A stretch of 64,000 nt of DNA from Methanoregula sp. (GTDB taxonomy: Archaea > Halobacteriota > Methanomicrobia > Methanomicrobiales > Methanospirillaceae), in the NCBI GenBank assembly GCA_026625165.1, contig CP112999.1:1116001-1180000 (forward strand), in the 5' to 3' direction. Made by a program: the position numbers and the translations under genes. Of the stretch, positions 50,335-59,999 are shown piece after piece (the first letter of the stretch is position 1; the number at the start of each line of letters is the position of its first letter). The notes under the pieces were generated by a model, which did no database searches, was not told where the DNA came from, and saw only the letters and a list, made by a program, of their open reading frames with translations.

Positions 50335-51834
50335 TTATTTTCCAATTTTTATCCTTCGGTTCATAATGCAGGGGCCACCCCGCACACCCCCGACAGGATT
50401 TTTTGGTTTTCCCAGCGAGTTCATGCACCTGCCCATGAGCGCGGCGCCACGGGCAAGTCCGTCATCGACAAAGACCAGATGGTCGATTGGGTCGTCAAAG
50501 AGGTCGCGTTCAATAATTCCCTCAAGAATATAATCCGGTTTTCTACCGGATATCGCTGCCCTCCCGGTGAACCCTATGGAGGAATTACGGGGCACAAGAT
50601 TCTGATCCACGGCCACATCGATGAGGCGCAGTGCCATCCTTGCACAGACGCGGTCCACTACCTCATTCAATGTTGCGAGGTTATATTTCTTATAAATTTC
50701 CGAGCCAAGCAAAACAAGCCGATCAAGGTCGCTGCTGTTTACTCCGCAATCGCACCCGATCATCGCAATACCGGACTCCTGCGCGAGCTTCGCATTCACC
50801 GGCACCCTCCCGAAACGGTCGCGGTCCGGAGGAACAATTCGAATATCGATATACTTATGGCTTTGTTCAACATACTCGTCCACCACCTTACGGTTACCAC
50901 CTCTGAACAGTCCGCCCGATACACTGTGCTCCCCAAAGACATCGAGCGCGGTGCCAGTTCTCTGATGGACAAGCCCAGTTCCCCGCACGATTGCATCCGG
51001 GATAGCACCTGCGAGTCCGCAGAAATTTCCAATTGTCTTGGCAAACGGGTTTTGTGCGTCAGGAGCTATATCGCTGGTAATCCTCCCGTCAAGAGTTGTG
51101 CCAAAATCTATTGAAACACAGGGATTACGGAAATCCACGGCAGTCCATTTTGCACCTTCCTTGATCCCTGCCATCGCAAGTTCCCCCTCCATCTCGTTTG
51201 CAACCATTTCAACCCCGGTCGAGCCAACTGGAGGGATCACTCCGGCAACTGCGCCAACAAAGACCACCTTGTCTGCAAAACTGAATGGCTGTAGCTTTTC
51301 AGACTGGTTTTCTTTTGACATCGGCGGCGTCATTTTCCGGGGCGGGACACCTGCAATCAGGCAGCCGTTTGCCAGGGCGATAACAAAATCACCTACCTGA
51401 TCAGGGGATTCCATTTCCGCAACCACACCGGTACTGCGGACAACAAAATCCAGATCCGTATTCACATCAAGGTGGGCTTCCTCATGGCACTTGAGCAGGG
51501 TGTCCCGCACCAGTTCTGTCACAGATTCCCGTGTCAGTTCGGTTCCGTCCAGCGTCTCACCAAATATTGTCTCACCGGGTTTTGGCTTGCGGATATCCCG
51601 TGACATGCTCACGTGTTTATTGATAACATATGACATCCCGGTTTCGAGGTTTACACCGGTGAGGATGCATTTGGTAGTCGTATTACCCATTTCTACGGAT
51701 GCCACAATAAAATAAGGTTTATTTTTATATTCGGGAAACATCATCCCTGGGCCATGGACGATTGAGGGAGGAGGGGGGCTCTGGACAATATGGGGTTTTG
51801 GTTTGATGAAGCGACTAAAAAAACTCGCGCACAT
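50335..51834 (-). CDS. Methanogenesis marker protein 14 (DUF2114)
   Basis: 499 residues from ATG 51834 (MCASFFSRF). An ASKHA-like ATPase pattern is visible: FIVASVEMGNTTTKCILTG, DFVVRSTGVVAEMESPDQVG, FVGAVAGVIPPVGSTGVEMVANE, VSIDFGTTLDGRITS and LVFVDDGLARGAALMG. The family is confined to methanogens; its role is unproven. An ATPase for activation or cofactor maturation in methanogenesis is a plausible guess based on the fold. Cotranscribed with the DUF1894 gene. Confidence 0.88.
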   Translation of the reverse strand: MCASFFSRFIKPKPHIVQSPPPPSIVHGPGMMFPEYKNKPYFIVASVEMGNTTTKCILTGVNLETGMSYVINKHVSMSRDIRKPKPGETIFGETLDGTELTRESVTELVRDTLLKCHEEAHLDVNTDLDFVVRSTGVVAEMESPDQVGDFVIALANGCLIAGVPPRKMTPPMSKENQSEKLQPFSFADKVVFVGAVAGVIPPVGSTGVEMVANEMEGELAMAGIKEGAKWTAVDFRNPCVSIDFGTTLDGRITSDIAPDAQNPFAKTIGNFCGLAGAIPDAIVRGTGLVHQRTGTALDVFGEHSVSGGLFRGGNRKVVDEYVEQSHKYIDIRIVPPDRDRFGRVPVNAKLAQESGIAMIGCDCGVNSSDLDRLVLLGSEIYKKYNLATLNEVVDRVCARMALRLIDVAVDQNLVPRNSSIGFTGRAAISGRKPDYILEGIIERDLFDDPIDHLVFVDDGLARGAALMGRCMNSLGKPKNPVGGVRGGPCIMNRRIKIGK

Positions 51835-52037
51835 AGTAACCGATTTTGATTGTATCTTGTTATAATTTTCTATTCGATAAGACAGATGAAAAAGGTCGAA
51901 AATCGCACAAATTCTTTGCCAGGGCAAATTTCATCCATTTTATAATCCTCCTTGTCCTTCAAACGCAAAGCATTAACATATCAAAACACCATGAAAGGGT
52001 AACGGCAGTCAATTCCTGTCGAGAAGGAGGGAAAACG

Positions 52038-52442
52038 ATGGTGACACTAACTTCGGAAATGAAAGAAGTATTTGCCAAGAATAAACCTTATGCTATTGCC
52101 ACAGCATCTAAAAACGGGATCCCCAATGTAGCACCGATGAGCACGGTGCAGCTTGTCGCTGATGATACGATCTGGATAGGGGACAACTACATGGTAAAGA
52201 CGCTTGCAAATGTGAAGGAAAATCCCCATATGGCGCTCTATGTATGGGACCCTGAAAAGAAGCGTTGTTTCCAGATCAAGGGAACCGTCACCGTGAATAC
52301 CAGTGGCCCTGATTATGAAAAAATCAAGGCGCAGATAAAAGCAAAGGGGCCTCACTATCCTGCAAAGGGATTACTGATCTTAAAGATTACTGAAATATTC
52401 GATTGTACTCCCGGACCAACCGCTGGGAAAAAAGTAGCTTGA
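52038..52442 (+). CDS. Pyridoxamine 5'-phosphate oxidase-like flavoprotein
   Basis: 134 residues from ATG 52038 with AAGGAGGG at 52024-52031; the frame extends upstream but the ribosome site fixes this start. Split-barrel motifs: YAIATASKNGIPNVAPMSTVQLVADDTIWIGDNYMVKTLANV and MALYVWDPEKKRCFQIKG. Probably binds FMN or F420-like flavin as a dimer. Substrate unknown. Converges on argG. Confidence 0.85.
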   Translation: MVTLTSEMKEVFAKNKPYAIATASKNGIPNVAPMSTVQLVADDTIWIGDNYMVKTLANVKENPHMALYVWDPEKKRCFQIKGTVTVNTSGPDYEKIKAQIKAKGPHYPAKGLLILKITEIFDCTPGPTAGKKVA

Positions 52443-52445
52443 TTT

Positions 52446-53651
52446 TTATTTTTTATTTTTAGCTCTTTTATTTCTCATACCCTGCACCATACGTGCCTGT
52501 ATACCATAGTACTGGGAAACACCGATTGCATGGCACTGGTCAAGTGAGGTGCTGTCAAACGAGACCATATCATCTGAATACAGCGCATCCGGCGAACTCC
52601 TGCCAAGAACGCGGACACTGCCCTTAAATAATCCGATATCAACAGTCCCGTTTACCCGCTCCTGTGTTGTGTCGATAAAAGAATTGAGTGCAAGATACAA
52701 AGGTTCGTACACCAGTCCCATATATGCAAGTTCTGACCACTTGTCATCCACCATGCGTTTGAACGCGAGTTCCTCACGGCTGAGTACAAGGCCTTCAAGG
52801 TCCCGGTGGGCTGTCAGGATTACAGTTGCTGCGGGATGTTCATAGTTTTCCCGTGCTTTAAGACCAAGGATCCGGTCCTCAATCATGTCATTCCGGCCGA
52901 TGCCGTGTTTGCCTGCAACCGCGTTTAAGTGCTCAATGAGGTCATATCCCTTCATCTTTTTCCCATTCACCGCAACAGGAACCCCACGTTCAAACGAAAT
53001 TTTGATAGTTTCCGGTGTATCAGGGGCTTTTTGCGGGGATACTGTCCACAGATAGATTTCTTCAGGGGGATGGTATGCCGGATCTTCCAGTCTGCCACCT
53101 TCAATGCTCCGGCTCCAGCAGTTCTCATCCATACTCCATATCTTGCCTTTTTTTACAGGCACTGGTATCTTGTGTTGTTTTGCATACTCAATCTCCCAGT
53201 CCCTGGTCAGATTCAGTTCCCGTATAGGTGCAACCACGTCCAGTCCGGCTCCCCGGATTATAAAATCAAACCGAAGCTGATCATTGCCTTTTCCTGTACA
53301 CCCATGCGCAACTGCCGCGGCTCCTTCTTTTTTCGCGATACTCACAACTTCTTCTGCTATCAGCGGGCGCGTAAGTGATGTGCCCATCGGATAGCCTTCG
53401 TAAGAACCATTTGCCTTAATAGCGGGAAAAATATGGTTTTTGACAAACTTCTCCCGTGCATCGATGGTATAGTGTTTGTCTGCAAGTTTTTCTCCTTTTT
53501 CTGCTGCTATTCTGATCTCCTCATCCCGTTGCCCGACATGCACCGCAACAGTTATGATACGATCATAATCATATCTCTCCCTTAACAGAGGTATGCAGAT
53601 AGATGTATCAAGCCCGCCGGAATATGCAAGAACAATAGTCCCTTTTGACAT
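52446..53651 (-). CDS. argG: Argininosuccinate synthase
   Basis: 401 residues, N-type ATP pyrophosphatase: [17 protein letters not shown] (PP-loop), citrulline/aspartate site [25 protein letters not shown], and C-terminal [18 protein letters not shown]. Makes argininosuccinate from citrulline and aspartate. Length is normal for the family. Monocistronic. Confidence 0.96.
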   Translation of the reverse strand: MSKGTIVLAYSGGLDTSICIPLLRERYDYDRIITVAVHVGQRDEEIRIAAEKGEKLADKHYTIDAREKFVKNHIFPAIKANGSYEGYPMGTSLTRPLIAEEVVSIAKKEGAAAVAHGCTGKGNDQLRFDFIIRGAGLDVVAPIRELNLTRDWEIEYAKQHKIPVPVKKGKIWSMDENCWSRSIEGGRLEDPAYHPPEEIYLWTVSPQKAPDTPETIKISFERGVPVAVNGKKMKGYDLIEHLNAVAGKHGIGRNDMIEDRILGLKARENYEHPAATVILTAHRDLEGLVLSREELAFKRMVDDKWSELAYMGLVYEPLYLALNSFIDTTQERVNGTVDIGLFKGSVRVLGRSSPDALYSDDMVSFDSTSLDQCHAIGVSQYYGIQARMVQGMRNKRAKNKK

Positions 53652-53745
53652 AGATCAACCCAAAATACATGATTTTTAATAGTTAATAATCCCACTTTTT
53701 TTTAAAAAAAAGGGAAACAACAGAATAAAAATTTTGATTTTTAAA

Positions 53746-54213
53746 TTATTGCACGGTTATGGTTCCCTTAAACGCGCCGTTGGTAGTTGAAATCCAGTCG
53801 TAGGTCCCTGTCTTGTCAAATGTGTAACTGAACGAGCCTCCAGTGTAAATAGCCGGGGATGTAAACAAACCCTCTACTTTGATGATATTTTCCCGTGCCA
53901 TCATCTGATTTACCCATTCAACTTTAGTTCCTTTCTTAACAACAACCGTACCGGAAGGGTCTACAGTATTATAATTGGTCAATTTAATGGTGACAACGAT
54001 CTGAGGGGTAGGAGTTGCTGTTGGTGCAGCAGTTGTATTTACCGGGGCGGGGGCTGCTGTGGTCACTGCTGCTGTTGGTACAGCAGTGGTTTCCACTGCT
54101 GTTGGTGCAGCAGTGGGTGCGGCAGTCGCCGGGGGTGTGGCAGGTTGCGAAGTACATCCACAGAGCAGAATCCCGACAAACAGGATCATCAGGACAACAA
54201 GTAATTTCTTCAT
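53746..54213 (-). CDS. Lipoprotein with cupredoxin-like domain lacking copper ligands
   Basis: 155 residues. Lipobox LLCGC at about residues 16-20 gives a lipid-anchored cysteine. A linker of Ala/Thr/Pro repeats (about residues 22-70, from GCWGCTGTTGG-like DNA repeats at 54011-54135) holds a C-terminal cupredoxin-fold domain (GTVVVKKGTKVEWVNQ...TFDKTGTYDWISTTNGAFKGTITV). The usual His, Cys, His and Met ligands appear as Asn/Glu, Ile, Asn and Phe, so it probably does not bind copper. Cell-surface role unknown. Confidence 0.78.
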   Translation of the reverse strand: MKKLLVVLMILFVGILLCGCTSQPATPPATAAPTAAPTAVETTAVPTAAVTTAAPAPVNTTAAPTATPTPQIVVTIKLTNYNTVDPSGTVVVKKGTKVEWVNQMMARENIIKVEGLFTSPAIYTGGSFSYTFDKTGTYDWISTTNGAFKGTITVQ

Positions 54214-54367
54214 GCATCTCTTTTTTGTTATTTCGGTATATAAGCATATTCAATTCTCATCAGGTAACCAACATAATCCCTGACATAAACTCCCTATTCA
54301 GGATGCTAAAAAATGCAGAATTGAACATTAAAAAGGATAAACAACGAAAAATTTTTAATTATTTATT

Positions 54368-55705
54368 TTAATATAAATGCTTGAGCTTCCCGATAACACG
54401 ATCGACCTGCCCCACAGCCGTCCCGATATATGTATCAGGAGACAGTAACCGCTCGAGGTCCTGTTTTGAGCAGTACCGCATCACTATGCTATCCACCGCA
54501 AGCACCATCGCAAGCGGCCGGTTTTCGGCAAGCGCCTGCATGCTCGCAAGACGCACCCGTTCGTGGGCGTCCTGCCGGTTCATACCCTTTTTGGTGAGCT
54601 CGATCATGACCGATTCTGCCATATTGATACCCTGCAGAAGCGCGAGGTTTTTGCGGATCGCAGCACGGTTGATCAAGAGCCCTTCTAGCACAGTTGTCAT
54701 CAGCTGGAGACAATGATCGGTGAGGATCGAGGCTTCGGGAAAGAGCACACGCTCGCACGAGGAGTTGGTAAGGTCACGCTCGTCCCAGAGTGTATTATTC
54801 GCAAGCGCCGGTCCAACCGCAGACCGGATGATACGTGCCAGTCCGCAGACCTGCTCGGACCTGATCGGGTTGCGCTTGTGCGGCATTGTGGATGAGCCCA
54901 CCTGCTTTGCTCCAAATGCTTCCTCAACCTCCCCGATCTCTGTGCGCTGGAGAGAGCGCAGTTCAATGCCGATCTTGTCAAGTGTTGTCGCCACACCGGC
55001 ACAGAACATGAAATATTCCGCGTACCGGTCACGGGATATGACCTGGTTGGAGACGTCCACCGCACCTATCCCCAGATTTGCCATCATCGTTGCCTGGACC
55101 TCTATACCTTGTGAACCAAGTGCCGCCTGAGTGCCAACGGCACCGGTCATCTGCCCGACAACCACACGGGAGCGCATCTGGTCGAGCCTTTCGATATGCC
55201 TGCCGACTTCGCTCGCCCAGATTGCAAACCGGAGCCCGTAGGTCGTCGGGACTCCATGCTGCCCGTGCGTCCTGCCGATAGCAACAAGCGTCTTTGTCTC
55301 GTCCGCACGCCGCAGCAGGACCTTGAGGAGCCGACGGAGCTTTTCATCGATCAGGTCGAGCGTTTGCCTGAGCTGAAGACCGGTTGCCGTATCAAGGATA
55401 TCGTTTGAAGTTGCACCGTAATGCACCCACCCGCCGCCATCCCCGCATACCTCAGAAATCGCCCTGACGATTGCCATCATGTCATGGCTGATATCTGATT
55501 CAATCTCTTTGGCTCGTGCAAGCGATGCCCTGCCTGCATTCTGCGCGATCGCGTCGGCAGCAGATGAAGGGATCATCCCCTGTTCTGCTTCAGCCTGCGC
55601 GAGCGCAACCTCGGCAGCTACGATGCATGAAAACCGGTTCTCTTCGCTCCAGACAGCGCGCATCTCTGCTGTGCCGTAACGCTCCTCGATGGGGTGGACT
55701 GCCAT
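54368..55705 (-). CDS. purB: Adenylosuccinate lyase
   Basis: 445 residues, fumarase/aspartase superfamily. Signature GSSTMPHKRNPIRSE with the catalytic serine loop, IGRTHGQHGVPTTYG (catalytic His), and HYGATSNDILDTA. Acts twice in purine synthesis: SAICAR cleavage and adenylosuccinate cleavage. Start MAVHPIEERYG fits the family N-terminus. Divergent from the helicase gene. Confidence 0.96.
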   Translation of the reverse strand: MAVHPIEERYGTAEMRAVWSEENRFSCIVAAEVALAQAEAEQGMIPSSAADAIAQNAGRASLARAKEIESDISHDMMAIVRAISEVCGDGGGWVHYGATSNDILDTATGLQLRQTLDLIDEKLRRLLKVLLRRADETKTLVAIGRTHGQHGVPTTYGLRFAIWASEVGRHIERLDQMRSRVVVGQMTGAVGTQAALGSQGIEVQATMMANLGIGAVDVSNQVISRDRYAEYFMFCAGVATTLDKIGIELRSLQRTEIGEVEEAFGAKQVGSSTMPHKRNPIRSEQVCGLARIIRSAVGPALANNTLWDERDLTNSSCERVLFPEASILTDHCLQLMTTVLEGLLINRAAIRKNLALLQGINMAESVMIELTKKGMNRQDAHERVRLASMQALAENRPLAMVLAVDSIVMRYCSKQDLERLLSPDTYIGTAVGQVDRVIGKLKHLY

Positions 55706-55760
55706 GTGAACAGATCTGTATTAGACCATAATAAAAAGAGTCCGGACAAATGTGTATACC

Positions 55761-57767
55761 ATGGATGCATTCGACGCATTCTTCCCGTACGTTGAATACC
55801 GCCCGCACCAGCGCGAGATGCTGGAATTTGCAGCACAATGCGCACGCGGGGGCGGTATCGCAATGGTCGACGCACCGACCGGCAGCGGAAAATCAAGCGT
55901 TGTCGCATCCCTGCTCGCCGAAAGCAAGGGGCGCAAGGTGGTTATCGCGGTGCGCACGATCAGCCAGCTGAGCACATTCATCCGTGAACTTACGCTGATT
56001 AAAAAGAAACAACCCCAGCTCAGGACGGCATATCTCATTGGGAAAGCAAGCATGTGCCCTCTTGGTGGCGAAGGGGATGTGTACCGCAGGTGCGAAGGTG
56101 TTAAGGTGTTCTCATCGTCCCTCATGCGCGACCGTGCGGAGAAAGGCGTGCTTGTACCGTCAAAAGATCCTTTCATCATCCAGCAGATCCGGCGCATGGA
56201 CAGGGAACATCCGCTCATCTGTCCCTATTTTATCCACAGTAAATCCTTCGTTCAGGCTGATACCGGTGGTCTGAAGATGGTCCCCTCAAATTCCCTGCGC
56301 ATAAAAGCGGACCATATGGCCGGGCAGCAGGTGAGCCCTAGTGAACTGGCGGAGTACTGCAGTGACCTATGCCCGTACGAACTGATGCTGCATGCCGCGC
56401 GGAACGCCGATGTGATTATCCTGAACTACCATCACCTCTTTGATAACGCGATACGGGACCAGCTTTACCTGTCTCTCAACATCGAACCGGAGGATGTGAT
56501 GCTGCTGATCGATGAAGCACACAACTGCGGGGATGTAATCCAGTCCATAGGAAGCGTGGGATTGGCAGAACACGATCTCGAAAAGGCATCCCGCGAATTG
56601 TCCGGCATGCGGAGGCGCCACAAGGGTGCCGATGCGGTTCAGCATGTGCTTCCCCGGCTCACCGGTTTCATAAGGGGGCTGGGTAACTCGACCGAGGCAG
56701 AGGACTGGTTTGACCCTGCCATTTTTGACCGGATGGTAGTTAAAGGCTCGCTGTATAAGGACCTTGAGGAGATCGTCGATGAAGTGATGGGTCTGGCCGA
56801 ATCTGTCCGAGAGAAGAACCAGAAGACCGGGGATTACCGGGAGACTGCTATCGAACGGCTGACATTATTTTTATTACGGCTTTCGCAATCGGCGCATGAT
56901 CCTGCCTACCTCACAATCTACCGCAGGGATAATGAGGGGATTACACTGGAAGTAAGAAATATTGACCCTTCCGCACCCCTTCAGGAGATCTGCAGCTCCC
57001 ATGCCTGTTGTATGTTGATCTCAGGAACCCTGTCCCCAGTCCAAAGTTACCGACGGTATTATTTTGGCAGCCTGGATGTGAAGACCCTGATCCTGCCAAA
57101 CATGTTCCCTGAAAAGAACCGGCTAATCTGTTGCGCCAGTGATGTTACAACAGCGTTTTCGTTGCGGCAGGACATGAAAAATTATGAAAAAATTGAACAG
57201 TATATAATCGCTTTTTCTGCGCTACCAGGAAATGTTGCAGTGTATTTTCCCAGTTACCAGATCCTTGAATCATTTGCACAAAAGTGTATACCGGGAATCA
57301 GGAGAAAAACAGTATATATTGAGCCCAGGGGTGCCACCGATGCCGGGTCCGCACTTTCGGAATTCATGTCATTGCCATCCCGGGGCGGGGCGGGCGTGAT
57401 GTTTGCAGTCTGTGGAGGAAAGTGGAGCGAGGGTCTTGATTATCGTGGTGAGATGCTCGCCGGGGCAATGGTTGTCGGGCTCCCGCTTGCACCATTTAAC
57501 CGTGTCCGCAGGATGGTGATCGAATATTTCCGGCATAAATTCGGATCGGAAGGGGAATTCCTCTGCTACACGCTTCCGGCGATTAGCCGCGCCCTCCAGG
57601 CGCTGGGCAGGGTGCTGCGCACCCCGCAGGACCGCGGTGTGCTGGTGCTGGCTGAACGACGTTTTTTGGAAAGCCGGGTGAGAAACGCGCTTCCCGGCTG
57701 GATATCTGATGAGATGATCGAATCCGACATCAGTCGGTTCCGACAGGTTGTGTCTGCATGGAAGTGA
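55761..57767 (+). CDS. XPD/DinG-family Fe-S superfamily 2 DNA helicase
   Basis: 668 residues from ATG 55761 (MDAFDAFFPYVEYRPHQREML). Walker A DAPTGSGKSS, DEAH box LLIDEAHNCGD, and C-terminal motifs LGRVLRTPQDRGVLVLAERR. Cysteines placed between motifs I and II (MCPLGG, RRCEG, LICPYF, DLCPYE) match the four-Cys [4Fe-4S] domain of XPD. It unwinds DNA 5' to 3' in repair. Overlaps the ogt start by 10 bp. Confidence 0.9.
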   Translation: MDAFDAFFPYVEYRPHQREMLEFAAQCARGGGIAMVDAPTGSGKSSVVASLLAESKGRKVVIAVRTISQLSTFIRELTLIKKKQPQLRTAYLIGKASMCPLGGEGDVYRRCEGVKVFSSSLMRDRAEKGVLVPSKDPFIIQQIRRMDREHPLICPYFIHSKSFVQADTGGLKMVPSNSLRIKADHMAGQQVSPSELAEYCSDLCPYELMLHAARNADVIILNYHHLFDNAIRDQLYLSLNIEPEDVMLLIDEAHNCGDVIQSIGSVGLAEHDLEKASRELSGMRRRHKGADAVQHVLPRLTGFIRGLGNSTEAEDWFDPAIFDRMVVKGSLYKDLEEIVDEVMGLAESVREKNQKTGDYRETAIERLTLFLLRLSQSAHDPAYLTIYRRDNEGITLEVRNIDPSAPLQEICSSHACCMLISGTLSPVQSYRRYYFGSLDVKTLILPNMFPEKNRLICCASDVTTAFSLRQDMKNYEKIEQYIIAFSALPGNVAVYFPSYQILESFAQKCIPGIRRKTVYIEPRGATDAGSALSEFMSLPSRGGAGVMFAVCGGKWSEGLDYRGEMLAGAMVVGLPLAPFNRVRRMVIEYFRHKFGSEGEFLCYTLPAISRALQALGRVLRTPQDRGVLVLAERRFLESRVRNALPGWISDEMIESDISRFRQVVSAWK

Positions 57768-58201
57768 ACGGGGGATCATGCCGGTTCGGGCTCTGGTATG
57801 TCCATGTCTGGTGGAGCGGAAACCTGATCCACAGGGTGAGATTTTCAAAAACCGGTATCCCAGGCCCGGTTCCAGCTCCATTTCTCCAGTATTGTGCCGG
57901 ATTACCAGTCGACCTCTCAATATTCAAAAGCATCGCCCGAAAAGGGGACACTCTTTATGCAAAAATTTACCGTGCAGTACAGGATGTGCCTTATGGTTCA
58001 CAAGCGACATATGGCGAGATCGCGTTAATAGTTGGCACCGCTCCCCGGGTTATCGGTCGGGCAATGATGCAAAATCCCACTCCTCTTGTTGTTCCCTGCC
58101 ACCGGATCATCGGAGCGCGGGGTTTGGGCGGTTTTACGCCTGATATAGAGATCAAGGAGGCACTGCTTGCGATGGAAAAGAAAGGATTACAGAAGAAATA
58201 G
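57758..58201 (+). CDS. ogt: Methylated-DNA-protein cysteine methyltransferase
   Basis: 147 residues. Active-site PCHRIIG with the acceptor cysteine in VVPCHRI, preceded by VPYGSQATYGEIA (DNA-binding helix-turn-helix) and NPTPLVV. It removes alkyl groups from O6-guanine once per molecule. N-terminal domain short (about 55 residues). Coupled to the upstream helicase gene, suggesting a small repair operon. Confidence 0.93.
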   Translation: MEVNGGSCRFGLWYVHVWWSGNLIHRVRFSKTGIPGPVPAPFLQYCAGLPVDLSIFKSIARKGDTLYAKIYRAVQDVPYGSQATYGEIALIVGTAPRVIGRAMMQNPTPLVVPCHRIIGARGLGGFTPDIEIKEALLAMEKKGLQKK

Positions 58202-58292
58202 CCATGAAGAAATGACCAGAGATCTTCGTTACATTGAACAGGTTTTCCTCCAAATCCTGTACTGCAATCAAAAGATGCAATGAAAGTACTTG

Positions 58293-58325
58293 TACTGTGA
58301 AATTTATTTTACTGTAAAATTATTT
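58293..58325. repeat. Tandem repeat upstream of mobA, operator candidate
   Basis: TACTGTGAAATTTATTT (58293-58309) is directly followed by TACTGTAAAATTATTT (58310-58325), then GTACAG, the reverse complement of CTGTAC. The cluster ends about 48 bp before the mobA start. It could bind a molybdate- or tungstate-responsive regulator; that is a guess from position. Confidence 0.4.
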
Positions 58326-58378
58326 GTACAGAAAATCGATGCAGCCGGGATTTCACCAGCGGAAAAGGGGGATATTGC

Positions 58379-58975
58379 ATGAGATCTGCAGTCGTGTTGG
58401 TAGGGGGAGAGGCAAGGCGTGTCAACGGACAGGAAAAGTATTTTTTCATGTATGAAGGAAAGACATTCATCTCCCGTCTCATCGGATCGCTCTCGCAGGT
58501 GGTCGACGAGATCGTGCTGGTTGCCCGCGACCCGGAACAATGCTCCCGGTTTGGTCATTTCGAAGCCGTCCGCTGCATCACGGATATACGGAAAGGGATC
58601 GGCCCTGTGGGGGGGCTCCATGCCGGTGTGCTTGCGGCAAAAGGAGACCTGATATTTGTTGCGGCGTGCGACATGCCATGCATCAACCCGGACGTTGTTG
58701 ATTGCCTTTTTGACCTCATCGGTGGTTCTGACGCAGCAATTCCCTGCTGGAACAAGGAGATGTACGAACCCCTGCATGCAGTCTATTTGAGAAGCGCCCT
58801 TTTAACCTATCTAAAAAGCCATGAGTCGCGATCATTGCGTGATATGGTCAGGAACTTAAAGACGGTCTACGTGCCAGTTGAAACGCTTCGCAGGTATGAC
58901 CCCGCTCTCACAACATTCACCAATATCAACCGTCTCGAGGAACTGGATCAGTTCAATAGTACAGACACGGTATAA
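58379..58975 (+). CDS. mobA: Molybdenum cofactor guanylyltransferase
   Basis: 198 residues. Nucleotide loop VLVGGEARRVNGQEK, GIGPVGGLHAG, and metal site ACDMPCINPDVV match MobA. It adds GMP to molybdopterin (or the tungsten form), needed by formylmethanofuran and formate dehydrogenases of methanogens. Preceded by a 177-bp spacer carrying tandem repeats. Confidence 0.9.
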   Translation: MRSAVVLVGGEARRVNGQEKYFFMYEGKTFISRLIGSLSQVVDEIVLVARDPEQCSRFGHFEAVRCITDIRKGIGPVGGLHAGVLAAKGDLIFVAACDMPCINPDVVDCLFDLIGGSDAAIPCWNKEMYEPLHAVYLRSALLTYLKSHESRSLRDMVRNLKTVYVPVETLRRYDPALTTFTNINRLEELDQFNSTDTV

Positions 58976-59126
58976 GGGGGCAAAACCTCCAAATCGTTCC
59001 GATGGCCGTTTTTCTAAAGTATATATATATTGAGTTTGTAAGGTATTGTTTGATTTATTGTCTCTGAGCCGCGGGTGTTAAAAATCAAGGTAATGAAGAA
59101 TCCAAAAGGATACATCCCGTAAGTAA

Positions 59127-59999
59127 ATGAAAACAAACGAAGGATACCATATGGATATCAGCAGACATGTGACAAACGATCTCATCGAACTTTTTATTGT
59201 AACTGCCGCAGTCATCGGTGCAATCCTTTCATCGGTCTTTTCCCTGTCGCATGGAATCTTTGAGGTGTTCCCATTCCTTTATATTCTTCCAATAATTCTT
59301 GTCGTTTATTTCTACCCGGCATATGGCAAGCTGTTCACGCTATGCATCGGCCTTGTCTATATCGTGCTGGTCTGGTTCTACTCCACAGCCTATACAAACC
59401 AGATAATCATTGCTGCTGCCTGGTTTGCAATTTTTATTATCATTGGCGTTGTGGCATCTTCATATGCAAACCGGCTGCGGGACGAGGAAAAAAAGATCAA
59501 AAAAGTCCTGGAAACCGCACAGGACGGGATCTTCTGCTTTGAGCTCCGCTCCAACCGCCTACATGAGATTAACTCTCGGTGTGCACGAATGCTCAAATAT
59601 GAAAGGGAGGAGCTTTTGGGAAAAGATCTTTCCCAGATCTGGTGGAGCGAAACGGAACGGGCGGATTTTATTTCCTGTATCAGGATTGGACAGAGCCCGT
59701 GTAAAAAGGAAGTCCTGCTTGTATCAAAGGATGGCTCCCCCAACCACTATCTCATCTCCGCAATCCTTACCACAAACCATGTTGTTATATGTTCCGCGAT
59801 CGACACGGCAATCCAGAAAAATGTGAATGAAGATATCCGCCATGTTTTCGAAGAACTGGAGCAACAAGTCAGGGAGCGGACTGCCCACCTGGAGAAGAGC
59901 AATGAGCAGCTCAGGGCAGAGATCGAAGAACACCGGCGTATCGAGAATACCATTCTGAATGGGAAACAAAAGAACGATCGCGGGGAGCGGGAACCATGA
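59127..59999 (+). CDS. Membrane PAS sensor without kinase domain
   Basis: 290 residues. Four membrane helices (IELFIVTAAVIGAILSSVFSL; VFPFLYILPIILVVYFYP; LFTLCIGLVYIVLVWFYS; IIIAAAWFAIFIIIGVVAS), a PAS-like domain (TAQDGIFCFELRSNRLHEINSRCARMLKYEREELLGKDL), and a coiled coil (FEELEQQVRERTAHLEKSNEQLRAEIEEHRRIENTIL). It is a paralogue of the next protein, but stops where that protein's histidine-kinase domains begin. A start at ATG 59151 is also possible. It overlaps the next gene by 4 bp (ATGATGG) and may form heterodimers with it. Confidence 0.8.
   Translation: MKTNEGYHMDISRHVTNDLIELFIVTAAVIGAILSSVFSLSHGIFEVFPFLYILPIILVVYFYPAYGKLFTLCIGLVYIVLVWFYSTAYTNQIIIAAAWFAIFIIIGVVASSYANRLRDEEKKIKKVLETAQDGIFCFELRSNRLHEINSRCARMLKYEREELLGKDLSQIWWSETERADFISCIRIGQSPCKKEVLLVSKDGSPNHYLISAILTTNHVVICSAIDTAIQKNVNEDIRHVFEELEQQVRERTAHLEKSNEQLRAEIEEHRRIENTILNGKQKNDRGEREP

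Noticed and set aside
54011-54135. Short repeats that could suggest a CRISPR or satellite
   Set aside because: The repeats encode the Ala/Thr/Pro linker of a lipoprotein in frame, with no spacer structure.
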